A DNA stretch of 64,000 nt, from the NCBI GenBank assembly GCA_025354165.1, contig JANXNI010000088.1, positions 22,331-86,330 of the forward strand. Direction: 5' to 3'. The stretch's first letter is position 1. Each line of letters begins with the position of its first letter. The DNA is from Burkholderiales bacterium. Its GTDB lineage: Bacteria > Pseudomonadota > Gammaproteobacteria > Burkholderiales > Casimicrobiaceae. Positions 45,201 through 54,097 of the stretch are shown here, in pieces. Under the pieces are notes generated by a model. It worked only from the letters and a program-made list of their open reading frames with translations. It ran no database searches and was not told the origin of the DNA. The translations under genes and the position numbers were made by a program.

Positions 45201-45450
45201 CTGAGATTTTGCGCGAAGCGCAGGGAGGAACTGCGCTCGCACTCGCCAGCCACGCGAGAGGTGACGGCGTTTGCCAACGGCGCAACCCGTCGCAGGGCGC
45301 GATGGGGTCACGGCACATTAGCGACGCAGCGACTCGGGGGAGCAAGCGCTGCATCAATACCGCGTCAGTCGAGGTTGAACGCGGTGTCATAAGTAGAGAC
45401 GAATTCTGCGCGCACAAAGTGACAGGGTGCAGCAAACTATCCGTAAAACG
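45201..45450 (-). other. Possible noncoding RNA or long 3' untranslated region
   Basis: About 250 bp between the kinase stop and the terminator. Open frames here are not convincing: the longest on each strand has unusual composition, and the minus-strand one runs on through the terminator. It may be a long 3' UTR or a separate small RNA ending at the terminator. Confidence 0.35.
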
Positions 45451-48438
45451 TTAGAACGTGAGTCCGGTGAGCGCCGCTGGAATCTCCGGGCGGGCTATAG
45501 GCGTTACTTTCGATAGAAACGCAGCGAGCGCCGCATTGATGTCAGCCTTGTCGCGTGCCACTTGCAGTTGCGTCACGTAGGTTCCGACCTGCCGCAGTCG
45601 GTGATCTTCGGGAAGCTCTTTCGGAATGGCGTCAATCGCTTCTTTAACGAGGCTAGCCGCGCTGCTGTCGCCGGCCAGGGTACAAACGACGGCCGCGCGC
45701 AACTTGTACGACGCGAGCACATAGCCGCGATTTTGTGCGCCCCATATGGAAACGGCCGCGAGGGCAGATTTGCAGGCATCCGTGTTCTCGCCGCGTGCGC
45801 TTTGCAGCATCGATTGCAGAATGAATCGGCGAGAGCCTTCGGACGGTCCGAATTTGCTGGAATCGGCGGACGGCAGCGTTTCGGCAACGATATCCGTTGC
45901 CGTGCCATTGATTTTTCCGTACGTCAATTCGACTAGCGCAACGCGTTGCCGGAATCGCAGCTTCTGATCGGGCGTGGCGCTCGCCGCGTCAAGCGCCGCA
46001 AAGCTATCTGCGAGTCGTTTGGCCTCGGTTAACGTGGCTGTTTTGTCCAGCATCAGATAGCGGGTTCGAACTTCAAGTGGATCCAGCTCGCCGAATAAAA
46101 CGGCGGCAACATCAGCCGTCGGTGCTGCGCGAAGGCGCGCGAGCCGCTCATCATAGGTCGCCAGTGCGCGCTCGGGCTGCCCGAACCGGTTGTAGAAATA
46201 TCCGAGATCACGCAGCGCATCGAGGCTGTTTGCATTAAATTTTCCTGCGAGCTCATCCCACTGCCGAATTGAATCGCGCAGAAGCGCCTCGACGCCGGTT
46301 GGATCCCCCGCCTGAACCTGCTCGAAGGCGCCGTTCGTCAACGCGTTCAGCGCAACGCGTTTTGCATGCGGCGGCGGATTTTCCAGAATCGGGCGCAGCT
46401 TGCGATGCAACGCCAGCGCCTCAGCCCGCCGCCCTTCGCGGCTGAGCATGAGCGCCCGATCAACCTCCGCCTCGGCGACCAGCCACTGCTCCAGCGGTTC
46501 ACCGCGAACTAGCGTCAAATACTTGTCGAACTCGGCGTTACTCTCGGCAAAGCGCCGAAGCTCCGCCAGCATATTGGCGCGCAGCAATATGGCCTCACGC
46601 CACCAGGTTTGCAGCGACGGTGGCGGACCCTTGCCGATGGCTTGTTCGAGCAAAGGCAACGCAGCGGCGGTTTGATCAATCCAGTACATGATGTCAGCGA
46701 GCAGAAACCTCGCGCGGCGGGTCGATTCAGCCTGATCGCCGTACAGTTTCTCGCTGAGGAGTACTGAGCGCTGGGCCACCGGGAGCGCTTCCTTGAACCG
46801 CGACAGACGGCGCAGCGTGGTCGCCACATGCACGCCGACCTGTTGCTCAACACTCGGGTCATCGGCAAATTTGCTGGCCAGGTCCTTCTGCGCCTGTTCA
46901 ATCAGCGTCAGCACGGTCGGCCAGTGGCCGCCATGCGTGTCCGGATCCGCACTGCGCAGCAATTCCACAAGGTAGTCCGCCGTCTTGACTGCGCGTGCTG
47001 CCTCAATCCGTGCTCGCTCGTATTGCCACAGCGAAAATGCAAGGCCTGCCGCCAGCGCGAGAAATAGCGACGCCGTGAGACTCACCGGCAACCAGTTGCG
47101 TCGCAACCACAACCGGGTGCGATAGCTGCGATCTTCGCGTCGCGCCGAGATCGGGCGGTGTGCCATCCAACGAGTGAGGTCAGCTACAAAGGCCTCCATC
47201 GTGCGGTAGCGGTCCACGGGGTCGATCCGGATAGCGCGGGCGATGATGGCATCGACGTCACCCTCCAGTCGCTCGACGTTGCTCGGGGCGGGGATATTGT
47301 CCTTGACGGTAGCGTGGTCGTGGTGCGCAGCGGCATACGACAAGCGCTGCGGTGTCACGTGCAGCACAGCATATTCCAGCGCCGCGCGGCCCGACTTTTC
47401 CGGAAGGTGCGCGCGGCGACCGCAGAGCAAGTGATAGGCGAGGCTACCAAGCGAGTAGATGTCACTCGCCACGCCCGTTGCCTCACCGCTGATTTGCTCG
47501 GGTGCCGCGTATTCCACGGTCAGGCCGCGACCGCCCATCTTGGTCGCCTCGGAGGTCGTGGCCTCGTCATGGTTACTGTCGTCGAGCAAACCAGCGACGC
47601 CGAAGTCCAGCAGCTTGACATGACCGCCAGGTGTCACCAGCACGTTGGACGGTTTCAGATCGCGATGTACGACCAGCTGCGAATGCGCATACGACACGGC
47701 TTCGCCAATTTCGCGGATCAGTTCGATGCGTGCTTCGACCGTGCTTGCGTGCTCGGCGACGTAATTCAGGAGCGGTTGACCGTCGACGTATTCGAGCACC
47801 AAAAACGGTTGCCCGAACAACCGCCCTGCGTCGATGAGACGCGCGATGCCGGGGTGATTGAGCCGTGCCAGTAGCGCCCGCTCTTGCGCAAAGCGCGCCT
47901 CGAAGCGTTCGTTGTCACCATCGGTGCGCAAGAACTTGACGGCCGCTTTGGCCTGATACAACCCGTCGGCGCGGGTGGCGAGCCAGACCTCGCCCATGCC
48001 TCCGACGCCGACGACCTCCTGCAAACGCCAGGCACCGCACAGCTCGCCCTCGTGTCGACGATCCTGGGCACGCGATCGCTCGGCCCGCAGCGCCCGCTGG
48101 AGCAGGTGATCAAAGCCGCGCTCCCTGCCGTCACCTAACACCGGCGCGAGGTGCGTGGTGAGCCCTGACGTGGTGTTGCTAACCGCGCTTGCCGGGGTGT
48201 GGCGCACGAAGCTGGTGGCCAGCGTTTGCGCGTGGGCGCGGCCGAGGAGCTTTCTGACTTCTTGCGCTACACGTGGATCGCGCTCATGCAAAGATCGGAC
48301 AAAGGCGGGTCGGGCGATTTCGTCACACTCCAGCGCCTCATCGAATGCTGCATTGACCGCTTTCCAGAACGTCGCATCAAAGGCTGGATCGGCAAGCTTT
48401 GGGCCGTTGGGTGAGCTGGGCGGATCGGCTGGTGTCAT
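45451..48438 (-). CDS. Membrane Ser/Thr protein kinase with TPR-like domain
   Basis: A 995-residue PknB-type kinase. An N-terminal region of about 130 residues precedes the kinase domain (about 135-430): GVGGMGEVW (P-loop), AAVKFL (Lys), VVHRDLKPSNVLV (catalytic loop), LLDFGVAG (DFG) and EYAAPEQ. One helix at about 449-471 crosses the membrane, followed by about 500 residues of helical repeats (TPR type). All catalytic residues are there, so it should be active. It is transcribed after an ECF sigma gene (64 bp gap), a pairing typical of kinase-controlled sigma factors. Confidence 0.9.
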   Translation of the reverse strand: MTPADPPSSPNGPKLADPAFDATFWKAVNAAFDEALECDEIARPAFVRSLHERDPRVAQEVRKLLGRAHAQTLATSFVRHTPASAVSNTTSGLTTHLAPVLGDGRERGFDHLLQRALRAERSRAQDRRHEGELCGAWRLQEVVGVGGMGEVWLATRADGLYQAKAAVKFLRTDGDNERFEARFAQERALLARLNHPGIARLIDAGRLFGQPFLVLEYVDGQPLLNYVAEHASTVEARIELIREIGEAVSYAHSQLVVHRDLKPSNVLVTPGGHVKLLDFGVAGLLDDSNHDEATTSEATKMGGRGLTVEYAAPEQISGEATGVASDIYSLGSLAYHLLCGRRAHLPEKSGRAALEYAVLHVTPQRLSYAAAHHDHATVKDNIPAPSNVERLEGDVDAIIARAIRIDPVDRYRTMEAFVADLTRWMAHRPISARREDRSYRTRLWLRRNWLPVSLTASLFLALAAGLAFSLWQYERARIEAARAVKTADYLVELLRSADPDTHGGHWPTVLTLIEQAQKDLASKFADDPSVEQQVGVHVATTLRRLSRFKEALPVAQRSVLLSEKLYGDQAESTRRARFLLADIMYWIDQTAAALPLLEQAIGKGPPPSLQTWWREAILLRANMLAELRRFAESNAEFDKYLTLVRGEPLEQWLVAEAEVDRALMLSREGRRAEALALHRKLRPILENPPPHAKRVALNALTNGAFEQVQAGDPTGVEALLRDSIRQWDELAGKFNANSLDALRDLGYFYNRFGQPERALATYDERLARLRAAPTADVAAVLFGELDPLEVRTRYLMLDKTATLTEAKRLADSFAALDAASATPDQKLRFRQRVALVELTYGKINGTATDIVAETLPSADSSKFGPSEGSRRFILQSMLQSARGENTDACKSALAAVSIWGAQNRGYVLASYKLRAAVVCTLAGDSSAASLVKEAIDAIPKELPEDHRLRQVGTYVTQLQVARDKADINAALAAFLSKVTPIARPEIPAALTGLTF

Positions 48439-48502
48439 CGCCTTGAGACAGACGAGATTGATCGAAATTGTGCGTCAGGTGTCGGCGTCAGGGGAATCTG
48501 AT

Positions 48503-49072
48503 TCAAGCGGGCGAAACGTCCAGCCACTCGGCTAACAGCGCGCGCGCTTTGGTGATTTCGCGGTTCACGGTTCGCGTGGAAATTTCGCGCGCTTCGGCGG
48601 TCTCGACAATCGTCATACCGCAAAAAAAATGCAGCTCGGCGGTGTGATACATCCCTTCGTCCACGGCCTTGAGCCGCTCCAGTGCACGATCCAGTGCAAT
48701 GACATCGACCGCCGACATCAGGGCGTCAGCAGATGATTCTGCATGTGACATGGTCAACAAAGTCGCGCCGCCGCCGCGCTTTTCGGCATCGCGCGCGCGC
48801 ACAAAATCGATCACGATCGAGCGCAGCACTTTGCCAACATAGGCGAAGAATTGAACGCGGGTATTGCCCTGCAAACCCTCGCGCTCGGCCATGCGCATGA
48901 AGCCCTCGTGCACCAGCGCCGTCGCGTTGAGTCCCGTGACGCCGCCGACCTGAGCGAGACGCGACCGTGCCACCCGCTTGATTTCGGGATACAGTTCCGC
49001 ATAGAGCGAGCTCATGGCGTCGGCGTCGCCACTGGCCGCGCGCTCGAACAAATCTTGGGTGACTTTTGGCAT
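48503..49072 (-). CDS. ECF-type RNA polymerase sigma factor
   Basis: A 189-residue extracytoplasmic-function sigma factor of the PF07638-type group. Region 2 is seen as LYPEIKRVARSRLAQVGGVTGLNATALVHEGFMRM and FFAYVGKVLRSIVIDFVRARDAEKRGGG; region 4 as TAELHFFCGMTIVETAEAREISTRTVNREITKARALL. No anti-sigma gene is adjacent. Instead a Ser/Thr kinase gene follows, as in ECF groups regulated by phosphorylation (the EcfP-PknT type). Targets are unknown. The ATG at 49072 matches the family start. Confidence 0.9.
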   Translation of the reverse strand: MPKVTQDLFERAASGDADAMSSLYAELYPEIKRVARSRLAQVGGVTGLNATALVHEGFMRMAEREGLQGNTRVQFFAYVGKVLRSIVIDFVRARDAEKRGGGATLLTMSHAESSADALMSAVDVIALDRALERLKAVDEGMYHTAELHFFCGMTIVETAEAREISTRTVNREITKARALLAEWLDVSPA

Positions 49073-49205
49073 GGTATTTTGAGAGATTACGTCTTTTTAT
49101 CTTTTTGCTGCGCTGGACGTAAGCAATTTTTCCACGCATTATGTTGTCGGCATGAATTTATTGCCACGCAGCGACAAATTCTCTGAAAGCGACGGGGTGA
49201 TTCAC

Positions 49206-50450
49206 ATGACACGACAGGTTTTGCGCAACGCGCGCGTCTTCGACAGCGTGACGGGCGTCGTTCAACCCTCGGGCACGATCGTCATCGTTGACGGACGCAT
49301 TACCTCCGTGACGATTGGCGAAAGCTTGACCGACCTCGCCGAGAGCATCGACATCAAGGGGCGCATCGTACTGCCCGGCCTGATCGATTGCCACGTTCAC
49401 GTGATGGCCGTGCATCACGACGTCTGGCAGCTCTCGATGCAGCCGCCGTCGCTCATCACCGCGCAGGCAAAGCATGTGATGGAGGGCATGTTGATGCGCG
49501 GCTTCACCACCGTGCGTGATGCAGCAGGCGCGGACTACGGCGTGCAGCTTGCTGTCGAGCGCGGTTATTTGCGCGGGCCACGGCTTTTTATCGCGGGTCG
49601 CCCGTTGTCGCAAACCGGCGGACATGCTGACATTCGTCCGCGTGGTGTGCAGGAATTTATCTGTACCTGCGCCGGACTGGGCCTGTTTCCCGCGCTGGCC
49701 GATGGCGTGCCCGAGATGCGCCGTGCGGTACGCGAGCAATTGCGGCACGGTGCGAATCAGATCAAGATCATGGCGGGCGGCGGCGTAGCGAGTCCGACCG
49801 ATCCGATTGATGGCACACAGTATTCGCTGGAAGAAATCACTGCGGCGTGTGAAGAAGCCACCGCCGCCAATACCTACGTGATGGCGCACGCCTATTCGCC
49901 ACGCGCCATCACGCGCGCCGTGCAGTGCGGTGTGCGCTCGATTGAGCATGGCAATTTGCTGGACGAAGCCACGGCAAAAGTGATGAAATCGGAGGGCGCG
50001 TTTCTGGTGCCGACGCTTGCGACCTATGCGGTATTAGCGGAAGAAGGAAAACGCCTCGCCTGGAGCGATGAAATGCTTGGCAAGCTGGATCGGGTGAAAG
50101 ATGCCGGGACACGTGCCATCGCGATTGCAAAAGCGATGGGAATTCCCATTGCGTTTGGCACCGATTTGCTGGGTGCGATGCATCCGCAACAGGCGATTGA
50201 ATGGCGCTTGCGCTCGACGGTGCAGACGCCCGTTGAAATTTTGCAAAGCGCGACCAGTGTGGCGGCAAAACTCCTAAATCAGGAAGGAAAACTCGGCGTA
50301 ATTGCAGCCGGTTCGCATGCTGACTTGGTCGTCGTCGACGGCGATCCGACGCTGGATATTTTGCTGATGGGCGATCCGGAAAAAAACTTTGTTGGCATCA
50401 TGAAAGCCGGCGTTTGGGAGAAGGCGATTCATGCTCGAGTGACTGCATAA
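49206..50450 (+). CDS. Amidohydrolase family protein
   Basis: A 414-residue metal-dependent hydrolase of the prolidase/imidazolonepropionase-like branch. Metal-site blocks: LPGLIDCHVHVMAVHHD, KIMAGGGVASPTDP (Lys ligand), VMAHAYSPRAITRAVQCGVRSIEHG and IAFGTDLLG. Members hydrolyse dipeptides, amides or lactams. The ATG at 49206 (MTRQVLRNARVFD) fits the family; an in-frame start at 49152 would add 18 residues that do not look conserved. A dyad element follows eight bases after the stop. Confidence 0.88.
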   Translation: MTRQVLRNARVFDSVTGVVQPSGTIVIVDGRITSVTIGESLTDLAESIDIKGRIVLPGLIDCHVHVMAVHHDVWQLSMQPPSLITAQAKHVMEGMLMRGFTTVRDAAGADYGVQLAVERGYLRGPRLFIAGRPLSQTGGHADIRPRGVQEFICTCAGLGLFPALADGVPEMRRAVREQLRHGANQIKIMAGGGVASPTDPIDGTQYSLEEITAACEEATAANTYVMAHAYSPRAITRAVQCGVRSIEHGNLLDEATAKVMKSEGAFLVPTLATYAVLAEEGKRLAWSDEMLGKLDRVKDAGTRAIAIAKAMGIPIAFGTDLLGAMHPQQAIEWRLRSTVQTPVEILQSATSVAAKLLNQEGKLGVIAAGSHADLVVVDGDPTLDILLMGDPEKNFVGIMKAGVWEKAIHARVTA

Positions 50451-50458
50451 AAACTATC

Positions 50459-50571
50459 AGCTTTTTCTGTAAAGCCCCATTTTGTCTAGAGCAAGCGTCG
50501 TTATTGCCGAAAGTTGACTTTTGAGGAAACTGTGTTTAAGCCCATGCCAACGGGGGTTTCGTCAAAAAGCT
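50459..50571. repeat. 113-bp dyad element, copy H
   Basis: Ends AGCTTTTTCTG and GTCAAAAAGCT. The left arm has AAAGCCCC and CTAGAGC, and the right arm AAGCCCAT and GGGGGTTT, so the inner pair is partly changed. The centre is AGTTGACT. It separates the convergent amidohydrolase and DUF6463 genes. One base shorter than the other full copies. Confidence 0.75.
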
Positions 50572-50612
50572 ATATAAAGTTTCACACCGGACATGATTGC
50601 CCGCTTGCAGAA

Positions 50613-50990
50613 CTACTTTATGAAACCATAGCCCGCCGCGATGAGCGGCAGCGACAGTAAGAGTGGTGCCCACAGCGGCGATACCGGAAACGAGGTGACC
50701 CCGACGATGGACGATGCCAACATGTAATACCCGATCAATCTCAACGCCCTCAAGTCGCCCTGCTCAACCGCGTGAAGCGCGAGGTGTCCGGCGAGCATGA
50801 TCATAGGGCCGCATATTAAAAACCAGAACGCGGTACGGCGAATTTCGGGCAACATAAATTGCCCCGAAAATCCTGCCAGTAACGCCTCGGTGAGCGGTTC
50901 CCGGAATCGCAGGATCCCGAAAATGATGTGGGCGCCGCCCAGTGCGAATACCGCCCATGCGACTGTTTTTGCCATTGTTATTGAGTCCAT
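50613..50990 (-). CDS. DUF6463-type membrane protein
   Basis: A 125-residue protein with four hydrophobic helices (VAWAVFALGGAHIIFGILRF; TAFWFLICGPMIMLAGHL; IGYYMLASSIVGV; WAPLLLSLPLIAAGYGF), resembling DUF6463, function unknown. The start at 50990 (MDSITMAKTV) is a choice; 50975 is also possible. It follows DUF2867 by 16 bp and is the last gene of an operon that starts with a TetR gene. Confidence 0.7.
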   Translation of the reverse strand: MDSITMAKTVAWAVFALGGAHIIFGILRFREPLTEALLAGFSGQFMLPEIRRTAFWFLICGPMIMLAGHLALHAVEQGDLRALRLIGYYMLASSIVGVTSFPVSPLWAPLLLSLPLIAAGYGFIK

Positions 50991-51006
50991 AAATGAGTAG
51001 GTTGAA

Positions 51007-51552
51007 TTACAGTCTGCCCGCGCTGATCGCATTCAAAATCAGTCGCTGTACACCCCATCGGTGAAACGGGATTACGAAGAACAAATAGAGTTTTCCGAAT
51101 CGGTTGTGGACGGTGCAGATCGTGGATACCGTGACTGTGGTTACATCGTGCTTTTGCGCCCTTAACACTGAGACTCTAAAGTTCAGATGCACCTCATCGC
51201 GACCCGCAACAAGCTCGGTTGCAGTCAGCGCAAAAATTGGCCAAACTCCGATGGCGTCGCCGACGGCATAGTGGCGTTTGAATGTGGGACGCAAAATTTC
51301 GCTCGCATCAGGAGCATCAAGCCCACACCACGTTGCGATGCAATTTCGCGTCATTAGCGCAAGCTTCATCCACATCGGATGGTGCGCGAAGACAGCTGAG
51401 AAGATATCGGTAACGCTCAACTGCGATTGCCTCAACGGCACGCAGTAGGCATCGCGAAAGTACGCCGCCTGGACAACCTTGCGATCAATCACGCTGGCGC
51501 TCAGCACGTCACACGCGACGACCGTCACTTCGCGAAACGGCACGATACGCAT
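51007..51552 (-). CDS. DUF2867 family protein
   Basis: A 181-residue protein of DUF2867. The features are a N-terminal beta-rich part, ATELVAGRDEVHLNFRVSVL, and a C-terminal VHNRFGKLYLFFVIPFHRWGVQRLILNAI, the conserved family end (VHR-FG--Y---V-PFHR-IV). Function is not known; DUF2867 domains often follow NAD-binding domains. Genes for TetR (upstream, 26 bp) and DUF6463 (downstream) share its strand. Confidence 0.8.
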   Translation of the reverse strand: MRIVPFREVTVVACDVLSASVIDRKVVQAAYFRDAYCVPLRQSQLSVTDIFSAVFAHHPMWMKLALMTRNCIATWCGLDAPDASEILRPTFKRHYAVGDAIGVWPIFALTATELVAGRDEVHLNFRVSVLRAQKHDVTTVTVSTICTVHNRFGKLYLFFVIPFHRWGVQRLILNAISAGRL

Positions 51553-51577
51553 CAGTCGCTGCTGGCGGGGGCGAGCG

Positions 51578-52231
51578 TCACGGTGGTGCCTGTGTTTGCG
51601 GCTGAGCGCCGCGTAAAAACAGCCGCAGCATTTCCTCGTTCATCGCGTTGAGCGAGGCCCCCGGCGTTTGAAGCCAGCGAACCAGCACCGCAAGACGCAG
51701 TAACCGCAGGTACTCCGCTAGATGTGCCGCCGCAATCGTCGACGTGATTTCGCCCGTAGCCTGCCCGACGGCAAGCAATTCAGCGATGAATATTTCCCCC
51801 GCCCCCGGTGTTGCCGAGGGTAGCGACGACGACTGTTCTGCCAGTTTGTAGCGCAGGTAAGGCGTCACGTAGCGCCGCATTTTTTCGATGTATTGCGCCT
51901 CTATTTGAAACCGAAGCGAGAGCCGTTCTGCGCAGGTTTTCCTGGCGATCACAGTCTCATTGATCTTCTTCGCCTGCTCGCGCCGATCACTGTCAAATTT
52001 ATGCCCGATCAGCGACTCTTTTAACGGGAAATACTTGTAAAGCGTACCTTTGGCCACGTCGGCCGCAAGCGCAATGGATTCCATCGACACCGCATCAAAC
52101 CCGTACGCCTCGAACATCGCCCAAGCGGTAGCGCCGATGTGGCTTAAGGTCGCATGTGACTTGCGCGCCCGCAGTCCGCTTTTCATGACATCTGCAACGG
52201 GCGTTTGTGTTGTCGGGGTAGCGCGGGTCAT
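51578..52231 (-). CDS. TetR family transcriptional regulator
   Basis: A 217-residue repressor. The N-terminal helix-turn-helix is ATAWAMFEAYGFDAVSMESIALAADVAKGTLYKYFPLKESLIGHKF, standard for TetR. The C-terminal half is a ligand domain without clear similarity. It heads an operon with DUF2867 and DUF6463, which are its likely targets. A palindrome TATACG-A-CGTATA, 32 bp upstream, may be its own operator. The start codon at 52231 is an ATG. Confidence 0.9.
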   Translation of the reverse strand: MTRATPTTQTPVADVMKSGLRARKSHATLSHIGATAWAMFEAYGFDAVSMESIALAADVAKGTLYKYFPLKESLIGHKFDSDRREQAKKINETVIARKTCAERLSLRFQIEAQYIEKMRRYVTPYLRYKLAEQSSSLPSATPGAGEIFIAELLAVGQATGEITSTIAAAHLAEYLRLLRLAVLVRWLQTPGASLNAMNEEMLRLFLRGAQPQTQAPP

Positions 52232-52262
52232 ATTAATCGAAATAATAGACGATGTACATAAT

Positions 52263-52275
52263 TATACGACGTATA
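52263..52275. promoter_or_regulatory. Palindrome upstream of tetR
   Basis: TATACG and CGTATA around a single A. It lies in the AT-rich leader of the TetR gene, so it is a candidate autoregulatory operator. The match is short and could be chance. Confidence 0.35.
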
Positions 52276-52321
52276 GAAATTGTCGCTTTGTGGTATCGAT
52301 GTACTTCCTTGACGTAAAGAA

Positions 52322-52345
52322 AAAAAGCACCCGAAGGTGCTTTTT
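52322..52345. terminator. Terminator after the peptide-binding protein gene
   Basis: AAAAAGCACC and GGTGCTTTTT around CGAA. On the minus strand it ends the substrate-binding protein transcript; 20 bp past the stop codon. Confidence 0.85.
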
Positions 52346-52365
52346 CAACGGAACTTCGAACCCGC

Positions 52366-53958
52366 TTACGAACCCGCACCCGATACCTTGGCGAAGCGCG
52401 CCTCCGGACGATCATCAGAACGATGGATTGTTGTCACTTCTTTCTTCATCGCCCACGGACGAATCTGGTGATGCAGAGTCACGTAATACGACTCTTCCTT
52501 GGTGCGCTCCAGCGCGCGACGGATCAGTGCGTTGCGCTTGACTTCGTCGGGCTCAATTTTGAGCTGATCGATGATTGCGTCAAGGCGCGTATCGCTGACG
52601 CGTCCGAGGTTGAAATTGCCGTCGGCTCCGGTCGTTTTGGTACGGACGAGCGATTGCAGCGAGTACAGCGAATCGTACGTGGCAACGCCCCAACCGAGCA
52701 TATAAACGCTGGTATCAAAGTTCTGAATCTTCGCGATGTAGGGAGCGAAATTCATTGAATTCAACTTCGGTTTCATGCCGATTTTGGCCCACATGGCGAC
52801 CACCGCCTGACAGACTTTTTCATCATTGACGTAGCGATTATTCGGGCAATCGAGTGTGAGCTCAAAACCGTTGGGATAGCCCGCTTCCACAAGCAATTTC
52901 TTCGCTTTGACCGGGTTGTATTCGGCCTTGTCGATGTCGGTGCTGTAGCCGTTGACTCCGGGTGCCACCATCATGCCAGCGGGCACCGAGAGCCCGCGCA
53001 TGATGGCGCGCTTGATGCCTTCGCGATCTACGGCGAGTGAGAGCGCTTCACGCACGCGCTTGTCCTTGAACGGATTTTTGCCCTTGACGTTGGTGTACTT
53101 TGCCTCGTCGCTGAACTGATCCATGCCGAGGAAAATGGTGCGCACTTCAATGCCTTCCATCACGCGCAGCTTGGGATCCTTTTTTAAACGCTCAACGTCT
53201 TGCGGTGGTACTTCGGTGACGAGATCCACGTCACCCGCGATGAGCGCGGAAATGCGCGTGGCATCGGCTTTGATCGGCAGGTACTGATAGCCCGTTACGT
53301 TGCCGTCCTTTTTCCCCCACCAGTTGGCGTTGTCGGTGAATTCAATTTTTTGTTCAGGCGCCCAGCTCTTCCACATGTACGGGCCGGTGCCCATCGCGTT
53401 GCGCGAGGCGTAAGTGTCTTCCTTCGCCTTGTAATCCTGAATATTGTTCGCCTTGTTTTTCTCCGCCCACGCCTTGCTCATGATGCGGAAATCGATGATG
53501 TTCCGAAGCAGAATCGGGTTCGGCGCAGGCATGATGAAATCGACCGTGTAGTCGTCGATCTTTTTTACGTCCGAAATGCCCGCGATATAGATCTGCATCG
53601 TGCCTTGTGGCTGCTTGATGCGGTTAAAACTAAACACCACGTCGTCAGCGGTGAACGGCGTGCCATCGTGAAATTTCACGCCTTTGCGGAGATCGAATCG
53701 CACCTGCGTCGGCGAGATGTAAGTCCATTTGGTGGCAAGCGCCGGCTCGACTTCATATTTCACGTTGTAGCGCGTCAAACCCTCGTAGACATGCATCAAA
53801 ATCGCGTTCGTGGTCGCGTGATTCTGCGAGTGTGGATCGGCGGTCAAAATGTCGTTTTGAGCCGCGCCGCGAAGCATTGCAGCGTGGCTCGCAGCAACCG
53901 TGAGACCGAGCGCAGCGACGAGCGCCACACGTTTCATACTCAACATCGAACCCATCAT
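52366..53958 (-). CDS. ABC transporter substrate-binding protein, peptide/nickel family 5
   Basis: A 530-residue periplasmic binding protein. The signal peptide is MMGSMLSMKRVALVAALGLT, then VAASHA. Family blocks: YEGLTRYNVKYEVEPALATKW, FDLRKGVKFHDGTPFTADDVVFSFNRIKQP and NPFKDKRVREALSLAVDREGI match SBP_bac_5 (DppA/OppA type). It should bind peptides or similar ligands. The ATG at 53958 follows AAGGGGAAATT. No permease or ATPase gene is near, so it is an orphan or works with distant partners. Confidence 0.9.
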   Translation of the reverse strand: MMGSMLSMKRVALVAALGLTVAASHAAMLRGAAQNDILTADPHSQNHATTNAILMHVYEGLTRYNVKYEVEPALATKWTYISPTQVRFDLRKGVKFHDGTPFTADDVVFSFNRIKQPQGTMQIYIAGISDVKKIDDYTVDFIMPAPNPILLRNIIDFRIMSKAWAEKNKANNIQDYKAKEDTYASRNAMGTGPYMWKSWAPEQKIEFTDNANWWGKKDGNVTGYQYLPIKADATRISALIAGDVDLVTEVPPQDVERLKKDPKLRVMEGIEVRTIFLGMDQFSDEAKYTNVKGKNPFKDKRVREALSLAVDREGIKRAIMRGLSVPAGMMVAPGVNGYSTDIDKAEYNPVKAKKLLVEAGYPNGFELTLDCPNNRYVNDEKVCQAVVAMWAKIGMKPKLNSMNFAPYIAKIQNFDTSVYMLGWGVATYDSLYSLQSLVRTKTTGADGNFNLGRVSDTRLDAIIDQLKIEPDEVKRNALIRRALERTKEESYYVTLHHQIRPWAMKKEVTTIHRSDDRPEARFAKVSGAGS

Positions 53959-54097
53959 AATTTCCCCTTGTTAGCTGTTCAAGTCATCTACTCTAAATTA
54001 TGGCAACGCTCGCGGCCTGTATAAGGGGGTTATCCCGGAACCTTGGCGCCGAAAGCGGCTACACTCTTCCGGGTCAATAGAAAAGGGGAGGTGTCCG

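Noticed and set aside
45106..45454. Open frames on both strands between the kinase gene and the terminator
   Set aside because: The minus-strand frame reads through the intrinsic terminator, composition is atypical, and neither frame has a domain.
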